Positions 40,048 through 50,862 of a stretch of 64,000 nucleotides of DNA are shown here, piece by piece (positions within the stretch are counted from its first letter, which is position 1; every line of letters starts with the position of its first letter). The position numbers and the translations under genes are program-made. Source of the stretch: an uncultured cyanobacterium (GTDB taxonomy: Bacteria; Cyanobacteriota; Cyanobacteriia; CACIAM-69d); contig CALGDE010000068.1 of the NCBI GenBank assembly GCA_937883785.1, positions 1-64,000 of the forward strand, read 5' to 3'. The notes under the pieces are model-generated. The model made no database searches. It was not told where the DNA came from and was given only the letters and a program-made list of their open reading frames with translations.

Positions 40048-40167
40048 GAGCGTGCCATCGATTAATCGCCAGAAGTCTCGCCCAGTGGTTAATCCACGCC
40101 CTTTCAAAACCAAAAACGCTAGGGGTTGAAACCTTCGTGGCTTTGAGATTTAAAGGATGACAGCCCC
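40048..40167 (+). mobile_element. MITE-like element, copy 3, with extra left end at 40017
   Basis: About 120 bp with left end GAGCGTGCCATCGATT and right end (reverse complement) GGGGCTGTCATCCTTT, flanked by TA on both sides (40046-40047 and 40168-40169). The interior shares CCAGAAGTCT with copy 2 and CCCTTTCAA and GCTAGGGG with copy 1. A second left-end-like sequence, GGGCATGTCATTAAC, starts at 40017 right after another TA, so the element may be longer (40017-40167) with a duplicated or nested end. No coding capacity. Confidence 0.72.
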
Positions 40168-40545
40168 TAAGCTCTAGGCTTTCTTAAACAGTGAATAGTA
40201 CACCAAGATGAAAGTGCCCGAGGCCACCATCCTCATGCTCCGTTGTTTGGGGACTTAGCCAATGACAACCCAAGTGCCACACTGATTTCACCCTGTTGTG
40301 TCCTTTGTCAGCGCCCTAAACACCCATTACCGCCTACTGATGGCGCCTGTTAATATCGCCCGGAGTTAACTCCCCCTGCGTGATATTATTCTCGTGGCTT
40401 AGAACTCAGGGCGTGCCAGAATTGGAAAGCTTGTCATTTGTTTGTAAGGCTACTGGTAAGCACAGTTGAGGTACTGAAGGTTAGCGCTGGATTGCTTTTA
40501 CTTGTGTACCGGTTTTTGACCTTTTGAAAAAGTCCCTGACTTTCT
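40168..40545. other. Upstream region of the ATP synthase operon
   Basis: 378 bases between the MITE-like element and atp1. It should contain the atp operon promoter and leader. I see no gene. The region is moderately GC-rich and no sigma hexamer pair stands out. Confidence 0.5.
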
Positions 40546-41013
40546 ATGGAATCTCCGTTAATCAGGACTGCAAACGAAGTGCCGTCTTCTGCCAAAGTTG
40601 AAGTGGACAACAGCCAAGAGTTAGATCAGCAGTTGGAAGAGTCTTCGGACAGCGCCAACGGTATGGCTGACTTCTACCAGTTGAGAAACAGCCTGCTAGT
40701 TATCATTGCGGCATCTTCTGCCGTGATTTTTGTGGCAGTGTTTTTTACCTATGGACTCAACACTGCTCTTAACTACTTGTTGGGAGCGATTGTTGGCTTG
40801 GCCTACATCCGAATGCTGGCAAAAGACGTAGAAAGGATTGGCGTTGGTTCTAGTCGCTTTAGTAAGGCTCGACTGGCTTTGTTGGTGGGCGTTGTGGCGA
40901 TCGCCTCAAAGCTAGAGAATCTAGAAATTTTGCCTATCTTTTTCGGCTTTCTAAGCTATAAGTTTGCCCTAATCCTGTACACTTTGCGTGCAATTGTGAA
41001 TCCCGACGTTTAG
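40546..41013 (+). CDS. atp1: ATP synthase accessory protein Atp1 (AtpI-type)
   Basis: A 155-residue membrane protein, first gene of the ATP synthase operon. About 45 polar N-terminal residues precede four hydrophobic segments (L-L-V-I-I-A-A-S-S-A-V-I-F-V-A-V-F-F; N-Y-L-L-G-A-I-V-G-L-A-Y-I; A-L-L-V-G-V-V-A-I-A; the C-terminal helix). Atp1/AtpI proteins help assemble the c-ring and are not part of the finished enzyme. Its position before subunit a is standard for cyanobacteria. Confidence 0.92.
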   Translation: MESPLIRTANEVPSSAKVEVDNSQELDQQLEESSDSANGMADFYQLRNSLLVIIAASSAVIFVAVFFTYGLNTALNYLLGAIVGLAYIRMLAKDVERIGVGSSRFSKARLALLVGVVAIASKLENLEILPIFFGFLSYKFALILYTLRAIVNPDV

Positions 41014-41108
41014 ATTCCTGGCTTTTCGAAGCGTTGAATCTACTGGGACATCGTAATTGTTATGACTGTCATTTTGGTTTTCTAAGCTAGCTGTAAGACC
41101 ACACTGCT

Positions 41109-41852
41109 ATGACCAACTTTTTCCCACTTCCTATCACCAACGTGCTAGCTGAACTGGAAGTTGGAGAGCACCTGTATTGGCACGTTGGCAACTTCAAGAT
41201 TCATGGTCAGGTCTTCCTGGCGTCTTGGGTTGTTATGGGTGCCTTGATTGTTGCCTCCATCTTAGCTACACGGAACGTGCAGCGTGTCCCCAGCGGCATG
41301 CAAAACTTCATGGAATATGCCTTGGAGTTCATTCGCGACCTGGCAAAAACTCAGCTTGGGGAAAAAGAGTATCGAAACTGGGTTCCCTTTATTGGCACCT
41401 TGTTTCTATTCATCTTTGTGTCCAACTGGGGCGGAGCTTTGATTCCGTGGAAGCTGGTGGAACTGCCCTCTGGTGAGCTGGCAGCTCCAACCAACGACAT
41501 CAACACAACGATTGCGTTGGCGCTTTTAACGTCCCTTGCCTATTTCTATGCAGGACTAAGTCGGAAAGGACTGGGTTACTTCGCGGATTATGCCCAGCCG
41601 ACGCCAATTATGGTTCCTTTCAAAATTATTGAGGATTTCACCAAGCCTTTATCACTAAGTTTCCGTTTGTTTGGTAATATCCTAGCGGACGAGCTGGTGG
41701 TGGCAGTGCTAGTCTTCCTGGTTCCTCTTTTTATACCGGTTCCACTAATGCTTTTGGGTCTGTTTACAAGTGCGATTCAAGCCTTGATTTTTGCCACACT
41801 GGCAGCAACCTACATTGGGGAAGCGATGGAGGAACATGGAGAGCATGAATAA
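41109..41852 (+). CDS. atpB: ATP synthase F0 subunit a
   Basis: A 247-residue membrane subunit forming the proton half-channels with the c-ring (called atpI in Synechocystis). Conserved blocks: [34 protein letters not shown], and the critical channel helix [21 protein letters not shown] with the essential arginine. The final helix [17 protein letters not shown] follows. Five to six membrane helices, full length. Confidence 0.96.
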   Translation: MTNFFPLPITNVLAELEVGEHLYWHVGNFKIHGQVFLASWVVMGALIVASILATRNVQRVPSGMQNFMEYALEFIRDLAKTQLGEKEYRNWVPFIGTLFLFIFVSNWGGALIPWKLVELPSGELAAPTNDINTTIALALLTSLAYFYAGLSRKGLGYFADYAQPTPIMVPFKIIEDFTKPLSLSFRLFGNILADELVVAVLVFLVPLFIPVPLMLLGLFTSAIQALIFATLAATYIGEAMEEHGEHE

Positions 41853-41865
41853 CCTCGGTAACTAA

Positions 41866-42153
<288 letters not shown>

Positions 42154-42223
42154 GTAGAGATAAGTTGCCGCAACTTTAGGTTATGGCGAGAAGGCTGTGG
42201 CTAACAAGCTGTATCTGATTTTT

Positions 42224-42259
42224 GGGAAGGGTGTTTCCCCTTTTGTGAATGCCCTTCCC
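42224..42259 (+). promoter_or_regulatory. Stem-loop between atpE and the b' gene
   Basis: Perfect 8-bp stem GGGAAGGG (42224-42231) and CCCTTCCC (42252-42259) with a 20-nt loop, followed by TTTAGTTTGG. The T stretch is too short for a confident terminator. It may attenuate readthrough or protect the atpE end of the transcript, either of which would favour more c subunit than b'. Confidence 0.55.
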
Positions 42260-42437
42260 TTTAGTTTGGAATCAAATAGTGGATATTTCCTATGTTGAGT
42301 TCATGGCATAACTCCGCTAGTCAAATTCTATGTAATTTGAGTTTTTAAACAGTAAAAATCGAGTCAGTTTCATGCCAGTCACATCCAAACTTGCCCTGTA
42401 GTAAGAGGTTTTAACTGGAGTTTAGGAGTAAGAGTGA

Positions 42438-42926
42438 ATGCTGCACATTGCTTTACCGACAATTCTTGCCGTTGAAGAGGCGGCTGAGTCGGGTGGCTTG
42501 TTTGATATTGACGCCACAATGCCATTAATGGCAGTTCAGTTTGTAATTCTGGCTCTGATTCTAAACGCGGTTTTGTATAAGCCTCTAGGTCAAGCCATTG
42601 ATGAGCGGGCTGACTATATTCGCAATCAGCAAGTGGGATCCCAAGAGCAAGTTGCAAAGATTGAGCGGATGACTCAGGAGTATGAGGACGCATTGTCCAG
42701 TGCTCGTCGAGAAGCTCAAGATATTGTTGCTGAGGCTCAGGCTGAGGCTCAGGCAGTGGCATCAAAGGCACTGACTGAAGCTCAACAGCAAGCCCAAGCG
42801 GAGCGAGAGACGGCTCGGGGTGAAATTGATAAGCAGAAGGAAGTGGCGATCGCTACCCTAGATGCTCAAGTTGATACCCTAAGTCGGCAAATCGTCAAAA
42901 AGCTTCTTGGATATGAGTTGAGTTGA
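42438..42926 (+). CDS. atpF2: ATP synthase F0 subunit b'
   Basis: A 162-residue peripheral-stalk subunit specific to photosynthetic organisms (atpG in Synechocystis nomenclature). One membrane helix (about 32-50, [20 protein letters not shown]) is followed by a long charged coiled coil (55-155) rich in Ala, Glu, Gln and Arg. It pairs with subunit b. The stop is seven bases before the atpF start. Confidence 0.95.
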   Translation: MLHIALPTILAVEEAAESGGLFDIDATMPLMAVQFVILALILNAVLYKPLGQAIDERADYIRNQQVGSQEQVAKIERMTQEYEDALSSARREAQDIVAEAQAEAQAVASKALTEAQQQAQAERETARGEIDKQKEVAIATLDAQVDTLSRQIVKKLLGYELS

Positions 42927-42933
42927 GTCGGTT

Positions 42934-43497
42934 ATGTACAGTCAAAATATTTTTTACAATTTACCGATTCACGGCAATGTTTTAGGTTCGTTGGTCCTTG
43001 CTAACGAGGGTGTTGGGATTAACTTCGACATCTTGGAGACCAACCTAATTAACCTGGCTATCGTTCTGGGCGTTCTTTTCTTCTTCGGAAAAGGATTTCT
43101 AGGAAACCTTCTGGGGAGTCGTAAGGCAGACATTGAAGCTGCTATTTCTAAAGCTGAATCTCGCCAAGCGGAAGCAGCAGCATCTTTAGCGGAACAGCAA
43201 AAGAAGTTGGCGGCGGCCCAGGAAGAGGCGAAAAGTATTGTGGCTAAAGCCCGTGAATCATCGGTGCGTGTTAAGGAAGATATTCTCGCCAAGTCTAAGA
43301 CTGAGGTGGAGCGTATGAAGTCTGATGCGTCTCGCGACCTGGCTTCTGAGCAGGAGCGGGTGATTTCTGAACTGCGGCAGCGAGCGATCGCCAAAGCCCT
43401 GGTTGAGGTTGAGAGCAAGATTAAAGTTGGGCTGAGCGATGAGCAAAAGCGTGGCTTGGTTGACAAAAGTATTGAACTAGTTGGTGGAGGGAATTAG
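42934..43497 (+). CDS. atpF: ATP synthase F0 subunit b
   Basis: A 187-residue peripheral-stalk subunit. After about 30 residues (family members carry an N-terminal extension), [24 protein letters not shown] is the membrane helix. A long right-handed coiled coil follows (about 65-165, with [17 protein letters not shown]) and S-I-E-L-V-G-G-G-N closes it. atpH begins 3 bases beyond the stop, so the two are translationally linked. Confidence 0.96.
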   Translation: MYSQNIFYNLPIHGNVLGSLVLANEGVGINFDILETNLINLAIVLGVLFFFGKGFLGNLLGSRKADIEAAISKAESRQAEAAASLAEQQKKLAAAQEEAKSIVAKARESSVRVKEDILAKSKTEVERMKSDASRDLASEQERVISELRQRAIAKALVEVESKIKVGLSDEQKRGLVDKSIELVGGGN

Positions 43498-43499
43498 AG

Positions 43500-44060
43500 A
43501 TGGCTACAAACTCCACGACTATTTCTGGTATTGCTGAGCCCTATGCTCAGGCTTTAATGTCCTTGGCTCAATCCAACAATGCCGTAGACAAGTTTGCGGA
43601 AGATGCGGCAAGCCTGCGGGAAGCTATTAGTGCCTCTGAGCAGTTTGAAGCATTTTTGGCAAATCCTTTTGTGGACCCAGACGCGAAGAAAGGCGTTCTG
43701 GCAAAACTGGCAGAAAAAGGTTTGCATCCAATTGTGGGCACCTTTTTGAAATTGCTAGTTGATCGTAAGCGCATTGCCCTTCTAGAAGAAATTTGCCGCA
43801 AGTTTCAGGCGCTTTATCGAGAAGCAACCAATACGGTTTTGGCAGAAGTTGTTTCCGTAGTTGAGCTTTCTGATGAGCAACGCACTGCTGTGATTGACCG
43901 TGTTAAGTCAATGACCAGCGCTGAAAAGGTTGAAATTGAGACTCAACTTGACCCGTCTTTGTTGGGCGGCGTCATTATCAAGGTGGGCTCCCAGGTGGTT
44001 GACGCCAGTTTGCGAGGCCAGCTCCGCCGCATTGGTTTGAGCCTAAGCTCTCCCGTTTAG
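43500..44060 (+). CDS. atpH: ATP synthase F1 subunit delta
   Basis: A 186-residue subunit (atpD in Synechocystis) that joins the alpha3beta3 head to the b/b' stalk. The N-terminal helical bundle has A-E-P-Y-A-Q-A-L-M-S-L-A; the later block is L-L-V-D-R-K-R-I-A-L-L-E-E-I-C-R-K-F-Q-A-L-Y. The signature near the C terminus is D-P-S-L-L-G-G-V-I-I-K-V-G-S-Q-V-V-D-A-S-L-R-G-Q-L-R-R-I. Full length. Confidence 0.96.
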   Translation: MATNSTTISGIAEPYAQALMSLAQSNNAVDKFAEDAASLREAISASEQFEAFLANPFVDPDAKKGVLAKLAEKGLHPIVGTFLKLLVDRKRIALLEEICRKFQALYREATNTVLAEVVSVVELSDEQRTAVIDRVKSMTSAEKVEIETQLDPSLLGGVIIKVGSQVVDASLRGQLRRIGLSLSSPV

Positions 44061-44131
44061 GGTTGAGGGACCCTATAAAACTTCTGACTGCCGAAGTCTG
44101 GCTAGAACTCCAACACCAAACACTTAAATAA

Positions 44132-45670
<1,539 letters not shown>

Positions 45671-45780
45671 TACCCACGGTATCCGGGTCAGTGGCGGCTT
45701 TCGATGGTCGCTGCTGATCCCTGTGTGGCTGAGTCTCGTCAGCCAAATAGTTGATGGCTGAGTAATTTAGGACAGTCCCC

Positions 45781-46728
45781 ATGGCTAATCTCAAGGCAAT
45801 TCGTGACCGTATTCAGTCGGTCAAAAATACCAAAAAAATTACTGAAGCAATGCGCCTGGTGGCGGCGGCAAAAGTACGTCGCGCTCAAGACCAGGTAACT
45901 AAGACTCGTCCTTTTGCTGACCGGCTTGCTCAGGTTCTGTACGGCTTGCAAACTCGGCTGAAGTTTGAGGACGCTGACTTGGAGCTGTTAAAGCAGCGCC
46001 CAGTGGAGACTGTTGGGTTACTGGTGGTGTCGGGCGATCGCGGTTTGTGCGGCGCTTACAACAGCAATGTGATTCGCCGGGCTGAGAACCGTGTGCGGGA
46101 AATCGAGGCGGAAGGGCTTAACTGCCAGCTTATTGTAGTGGGCACTAAGGCTGCTCAATACTTTGGCCGCCGCGATTACAAGATCAGCGCCACCTACGAA
46201 AATTTGGAGCAGATTCCAAACTCAGCAGAGGCCTCTAAGATTTCTGATGAGCTTCTATCGGAGTTTTTGTCGGGTTCTGTGGACCGGATTGAGCTGGTTT
46301 ATACGAAGTTCGTCTCTTTAATTAGCTCTCGCCCTGTGGTGCAAACGTTGCTGCCTTTGGATCCTCAGGGTCTTGAAGCGCAAGATGATGAAATCTTCCG
46401 TTTGACTAGCAACGGCGGTAATTTTGAGGTAGAGCGTTCAGCGGTCACAAGCGAGGTTAAGCCTTTCCCGCGGGATATGCTTTTTGAGCAAGATCCGGTG
46501 CAAATCTTAAACGCTTTGCTGCCGTTATATCTGAATAATCAGCTATTGCGATCGCTACAGGAATCAGCCGCCAGTGAGCTTGCTGCCCGTATGACTGCCA
46601 TGAGCAACGCCAGCGACAACGCTAGCACCTTGATGAATACTTTGACCTTGTCTTACAATAAAGCTCGTCAAGCTGCCATTACACAGGAGATTCTTGAGGT
46701 TTGCGGTGGAGCAGAAGCTTTAGACTAA
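45781..46728 (+). CDS. atpG: ATP synthase F1 subunit gamma
   Basis: A 315-residue rotor subunit (atpC in Synechocystis nomenclature). N-terminal coiled coil [24 protein letters not shown] and the C-terminal helix with [26 protein letters not shown] photosynthetic-type insertion (about 195-235, [15 protein letters not shown] through P-F-P-R-D) is present. It lacks the two cysteines that give thiol regulation in plants, as is usual in cyanobacteria. Last gene of the operon. Confidence 0.97.
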   Translation: MANLKAIRDRIQSVKNTKKITEAMRLVAAAKVRRAQDQVTKTRPFADRLAQVLYGLQTRLKFEDADLELLKQRPVETVGLLVVSGDRGLCGAYNSNVIRRAENRVREIEAEGLNCQLIVVGTKAAQYFGRRDYKISATYENLEQIPNSAEASKISDELLSEFLSGSVDRIELVYTKFVSLISSRPVVQTLLPLDPQGLEAQDDEIFRLTSNGGNFEVERSAVTSEVKPFPRDMLFEQDPVQILNALLPLYLNNQLLRSLQESAASELAARMTAMSNASDNASTLMNTLTLSYNKARQAAITQEILEVCGGAEALD

Positions 46729-47258
46729 GGGCAAGTTTAGAAGTTAGAAGCGAGCGTCTTTGTTTTTACCGGCGCCTGCCTCTAGAGGACCCCAGTGCTA
46801 CCTGCCATGCTGGTGAGCAGGAGACGAACATACTGACTCACAATGCAGTTCAGCGCTTACAGTTGAGCTGTATTTTTTGTGGGTACGGCTCCCATGGGCT
46901 GCCATTTTTGCCGAAAAGACGAACCCATTACACTTCAGTCAGTGGTGCCCCCATAAAGATTAATGGAAATATTAAAAACTATTAATGCTTTCTGAGGAGT
47001 GGGGACCAATGCCCGAGAATGGGGAATGATTTGGCGAAGCAATAATTTGGCTAGTGTGGCTCTCTACAAGGGTTTTGGCTTTTTTTCGCTAACCATGTGC
47101 CCTCTCATTTTGATAGTGCACCCCTGTCTGAATACGATTAATTTTTAATATCTCCTCAGCAGTTGGAATTGGTTTTATGATGAAAAGCCGGGGGCTAGCA
47201 ATGGCTAAATTTTTAGTATCCCCAGTCGAATATTTCCTTTCGGAGGAGTTCATTAACA
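46729..47258 (+). promoter_or_regulatory. 530-bp atpG-apcA intergenic region
   Basis: No gene is evident. Such a long leader is common upstream of highly expressed apc operons, and the apcA promoter should lie here. The only firm element is GGAGGAG (47242-47248), ten bases before the apcA ATG, a strong ribosome-binding site. A small stem CCTGC/GCAGG around 46801-46820 lies just downstream of atpG. Confidence 0.6.
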
Positions 47259-47744
47259 ATGAGTATCGTCACGAAGTCGATCGTGAATGCCGATGCTGAG
47301 GCTCGTTACCTTAGCCCTGGCGAACTAGATCGTATTAAGGCTTTTGTTACCACTGGCGCCCAGCGTCTACGTATTGCCCAAATTTTGACTGAAGGTCGCG
47401 AGCGCATTGTGAAGGAGGCTGGTAATCAGCTATTCCAAAAGCGCCCCGATGTGGTCTCTCCCGGTGGAAACGCCTATGGTGAGGAGATGACCGCTACCTG
47501 CTTGCGCGACATGGATTATTACCTGCGTTTGGTGACCTACGGCGTAGTTGCTGGTGACGTTACCCCCATCGAAGAGATTGGTTTGGTAGGTGTTACCGAG
47601 ATGTATCGTTCTTTGGGCACTTCCATTGAGGCTGTTGCTGAGAGTGTTCGCCTAATGAAGAGTGTTGCCACCGGCTTGATGAGCGGTGACGACGCTGCTG
47701 AGGCAGGCGCTTATTTTGACTACGTTGCAGGTGCAATGCAGTAA
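47259..47744 (+). CDS. apcA: Allophycocyanin alpha subunit
   Basis: A 161-residue phycobiliprotein of the phycobilisome core. It has [19 protein letters not shown], chromophore-binding Cys81 in [13 protein letters not shown], and the alpha-type ending [14 protein letters not shown] phycocyanobilin is attached at Cys81. Preceded by an excellent Shine-Dalgarno. First gene of apcABC. Confidence 0.98.
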   Translation: MSIVTKSIVNADAEARYLSPGELDRIKAFVTTGAQRLRIAQILTEGRERIVKEAGNQLFQKRPDVVSPGGNAYGEEMTATCLRDMDYYLRLVTYGVVAGDVTPIEEIGLVGVTEMYRSLGTSIEAVAESVRLMKSVATGLMSGDDAAEAGAYFDYVAGAMQ

Positions 47745-47833
47745 GTTCAGCGAAAGCCTAGGGCGTTTCCCTAGGGAAACAAACTTTTTTGCTGATTTTA
47801 ATCATTTGAACATCGCGTTTTTTTATAACGACC

Positions 47834-48319
47834 ATGCAAGACGCAATTACTTCGGTTATCAACTCCTCTGATGTGCAGGGTAAGTACCTGGATACATCTG
47901 CTTTGGAGAAACTACAGGCTTATTTTGCTAGCGGTGAGCTTCGAGTTCGCGCGGCAAATGCCATCAGCGCAAATGCTGCTCAGATTGTTAAGGACGCTGT
48001 GGCTAAGTCCTTGCTCTACTCTGATGTGACCCGTCCTGGCGGCAACATGTACACCACTCGTCGCTATGCTGCTTGCATTCGCGACTTGGATTACTACTTG
48101 CGCTATTCCACCTACGCTATGTTGGCTGGTGACGTGTCCATCTTGGACGAGCGCGTATTGAACGGTCTGAAGGAAACTTACAATTCCTTGGGTGTGCCCA
48201 TCGGCTCCACTGTTCAAGCTATTCAGGCGATGAAAGAAGTGACCGCTAGTATTGTTGGCGCTGACGCTGGCAAGGAAATGGGCGTTTACTTTGACTACAT
48301 TTGCTCTGGCATTAGCTAG
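47834..48319 (+). CDS. apcB: Allophycocyanin beta subunit
   Basis: A 161-residue phycobiliprotein that pairs with ApcA as the (alpha-beta)3 trimer of the core. [20 protein letters not shown] is the family start. Cys81 in [14 protein letters not shown] binds phycocyanobilin, and Asn71 in P-G-G-N-M-Y is the conserved position methylated in beta subunits. It begins 89 bases after apcA. Confidence 0.98.
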   Translation: MQDAITSVINSSDVQGKYLDTSALEKLQAYFASGELRVRAANAISANAAQIVKDAVAKSLLYSDVTRPGGNMYTTRRYAACIRDLDYYLRYSTYAMLAGDVSILDERVLNGLKETYNSLGVPIGSTVQAIQAMKEVTASIVGADAGKEMGVYFDYICSGIS

Positions 48320-48392
48320 ATTGTCGTTGATTTTGGTTTGATTCAGAGGGTTGTGGTTGTGGTTTTCCTTCTGAGTTAAGGCAAGGTTGATG

Positions 48393-48480
48393 TGGGGTCT
48401 GAGATAAGGTGGGGTTTTTGAGGGTGCTACACGAAGCTTGCTTGGTGTGCCGGACAAGATTCTTCTAATCTCAGACCCCA
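48393..48480. repeat. 88-bp inverted-repeat element between apcB and apcC
   Basis: Perfect 13-bp inverted repeats TGGGGTCTGAGAT (48393-48405) and ATCTCAGACCCCA (48468-48480) enclose 62 bases. ATG flanks both sides (48390-48392 and 48481-48483), a possible 3-bp target duplication. It may be a tiny inserted element or a stem-loop that lowers apcC relative to apcAB. It does not resemble the other mobile elements in the window. Confidence 0.7.
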
Positions 48481-48543
48481 ATGTTTATTGGTTCGGTTGG
48501 GAATTTCTTTAGAGTCTTTAGAGAGTGTTGGAGAGGCGATCCT

Positions 48544-48747
48544 ATGCGTATGTTTAAGGTGACGGCTTGTGTGCCCAGTCAAACTCGGATTCGTACCCAG
48601 CGTGAGTTGCAGAATACTTACTTTACGAAGTTGGTGCCTTACGACAACTGGTTTACTGAGCAGCAGCGCATTATGAAGATGGGTGGCAAGATTGTGAAGG
48701 TTGAGCTGGCTACGGGTAAGCCTGGTTTGAACACTGGGTTGTCCTAG
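48544..48747 (+). CDS. apcC: Phycobilisome small core linker (Lc7.8)
   Basis: A 67-residue linker that caps allophycocyanin core cylinders. The ATG at 48544 (MRMFKVTACVPSQTRIRTQRELQ) is the family start, with GGAGAGG eight bases upstream; the longer open frame from 48481 has no such signal. The body contains the CpcD-like fold with V-P-Y-D-N-W-F-x-E-Q-Q-R-I. Third gene of apcABC, separated from apcB by the inverted-repeat element. Confidence 0.97.
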   Translation: MRMFKVTACVPSQTRIRTQRELQNTYFTKLVPYDNWFTEQQRIMKMGGKIVKVELATGKPGLNTGLS

Positions 48748-48906
48748 GCTGTTGCCAGTAGTTTTGAATCTTTTTTGCGAAGGCAGATTTACGCTGATGC
48801 GGATTTAGCCTTTCACCGTGTGTTTTTTACGAGCAGTTTAGGGCGTTAACCTTAAGGTGTTTTACGAAAGCATGCGGTTTTGCATTGATGGGCATGGGAG
48901 ACGGTG

Positions 48907-50169
48907 ATGGGCTGGTGGCGATCGCTCAGGCAGTTTAGGAAAAATATTAAGGGCTGGGCGGCGGAAGCGCGGGTATTACGGTGGCTGACGCTGCTGTGGA
49001 TAGTGTTGGGCTGGGCGGTGTTGCTGTCGGCGTCCTATGCCAGTGCGGATTTGGCTTATGGGGACGGATTGTATTACTGCAAGCGCCAGTTGATTTGGAT
49101 TGGCATTGGTTTGGTGCTGATGCAGGTGATTGCGGTGGTGCCGCTGCGGGTTTGGCTGCGGGGGGCTCCTTGGGCGGTGATGTGTGCGTTGGTGGTGCTT
49201 TGGGGGCTGTTGATTCCGGGGGTGGGCTACGAGGTGAATGGTGCGGTGCGCTGGGTGCTGGTGGGATCGGTTCCGATTCAGCCGTCGGAGTTGCTGAAGC
49301 CAATGTTGGTGCTACATTCGGCAATGGCTCTGGGGCAGTGGGATCGGTTGCGGGATCGCCAGCGGTGGTTTTGGCTAGGGTCGGTGGCGATCGCCCTTAT
49401 CGGAATTTTGCTACAGCCCAACTTGAGCACTGCCAGCCTGTGCGGCATTAGCTTATGGTTGGTGTCCCTAGCGGCGGGGTTGCCGTTGACGTATTTATGG
49501 GGAACAGCGCTGGGGGGAGGGTTGCTGGCGGTGATTAGCATCAGCCTGCGCAGCTATCAGCAACGACGGATTATTGCGTTTTTAAATCCCTGGGCAGATC
49601 CCCAAGGCAACGGCTATCAGCTGGTGCAAAGTTTAATGGCGATCGGCTCCGGCGGCGTTTGGGGCACGGGATTTGGGCTTTCAAAACAAAAGCTAGCCAA
49701 TTTGCCCATTCAATATACGGACTTTATTTTTTCCGTTTACGCCGAGGAATTTGGGCTGGTGGGCTCTTTGCTGCTACTGGGGCTAATTGCTGTGTACGGT
49801 GGCGTGGGGCTGTGGGTAGCGGTGAAGACCCAAAGTGTCACGGTGCGATTGGTGGCAACGGGCAGCGTGGTGTTTTTGGTGGGACAGTCTCTGTTGAATG
49901 TGGGAGTGGCCACTGGGGGGCTGCCCACCACTGGCTTGCCGCTGCCATTTTTCAGCTATGGCGGCAGTTCCATGTTGGCAAGCTGCATTCTGGCTGGGCT
50001 GCTAACGCGGGCGGCTCGGGAGTCCGCTGCACCGGTGGCCACTTTCCCTCGACAGAGCGGCGGCTCGAAGAATAATGGCTTTAAGAATAACGGCTTTAAA
50101 AATAGCGACATTAAAAATAATGGATCCAAGAAGGCTTCCCAATCTGCTGCACGTCAATTTTTTCCCTAG
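48907..50169 (+). CDS. ftsW: FtsW/RodA/SpoVE family peptidoglycan polymerase
   Basis: A 420-residue SEDS-family protein; the ATG at 48907 is preferred to the GTG one codon before because GGGAG lies at a better distance. About ten membrane helices. SEDS motifs: A-V-R-W-V-L-V-G-S-V-P-I-Q-P-S-E-L-L-K-P, then F-I-F-S-V-Y-A-E-E-F-G-L-V-G and the final G-L-P-L-P-F-F-S-Y-G-G-S-S-M-L. It polymerises lipid II at the division septum together with a class B PBP. The C-terminal tail (about 385-415) contains N-G-F-K-N-N-G-F-K-N repeats built from a 15-bp DNA word, probably unstructured. Confidence 0.9.
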   Translation: MGWWRSLRQFRKNIKGWAAEARVLRWLTLLWIVLGWAVLLSASYASADLAYGDGLYYCKRQLIWIGIGLVLMQVIAVVPLRVWLRGAPWAVMCALVVLWGLLIPGVGYEVNGAVRWVLVGSVPIQPSELLKPMLVLHSAMALGQWDRLRDRQRWFWLGSVAIALIGILLQPNLSTASLCGISLWLVSLAAGLPLTYLWGTALGGGLLAVISISLRSYQQRRIIAFLNPWADPQGNGYQLVQSLMAIGSGGVWGTGFGLSKQKLANLPIQYTDFIFSVYAEEFGLVGSLLLLGLIAVYGGVGLWVAVKTQSVTVRLVATGSVVFLVGQSLLNVGVATGGLPTTGLPLPFFSYGGSSMLASCILAGLLTRAARESAAPVATFPRQSGGSKNNGFKNNGFKNSDIKNNGSKKASQSAARQFFP

Positions 50170-50232
50170 GCAGAAATTTTGATGGGCGGTGGTTGGGATT
50201 TTGAAATTTTGAATCTTGAATTGTGGGTTTTA

Positions 50233-50266
50233 TAAAAAAGGCGATCGTCTCAGTGAAGCGATCGCC
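50233..50266 (-). terminator. Rho-independent terminator of sbtB, built on HIP1
   Basis: Perfect 8-bp stem GGCGATCG (50240-50247) and CGATCGCC (50259-50266) with an 11-nt loop, followed on the minus strand by TTTTTTATAAAA. The stem arms are almost the HIP1 palindrome, so a common genomic word has become the terminator stem. Located 39 bases beyond the sbtB stop. Confidence 0.9.
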
Positions 50267-50304
50267 AAACCTATCTAGTTTTTTCAGAGCTTTTATTGGA
50301 TTTG

Positions 50305-50634
<330 letters not shown>

Positions 50635-50862
50635 CTAGCTTTGTGTTTTGTGTTTCTGCTTGTGTGTACTTGCGTCTTTACTTACTTGTGCCCGTGCACT
50701 GTCACTTGGATGGCGAATTGAAATCGATGGCAAATTGAAATTGCGAATTAAACGGCTAGCTGTCGCACTGCAAATCACAGAAACTTGAACAAGTTAAGGC
50801 AATATTCCAGACGACAGCGTCAATACCGGTCCTAGCCGTCACTCATTTTTAATCCGCCATCT

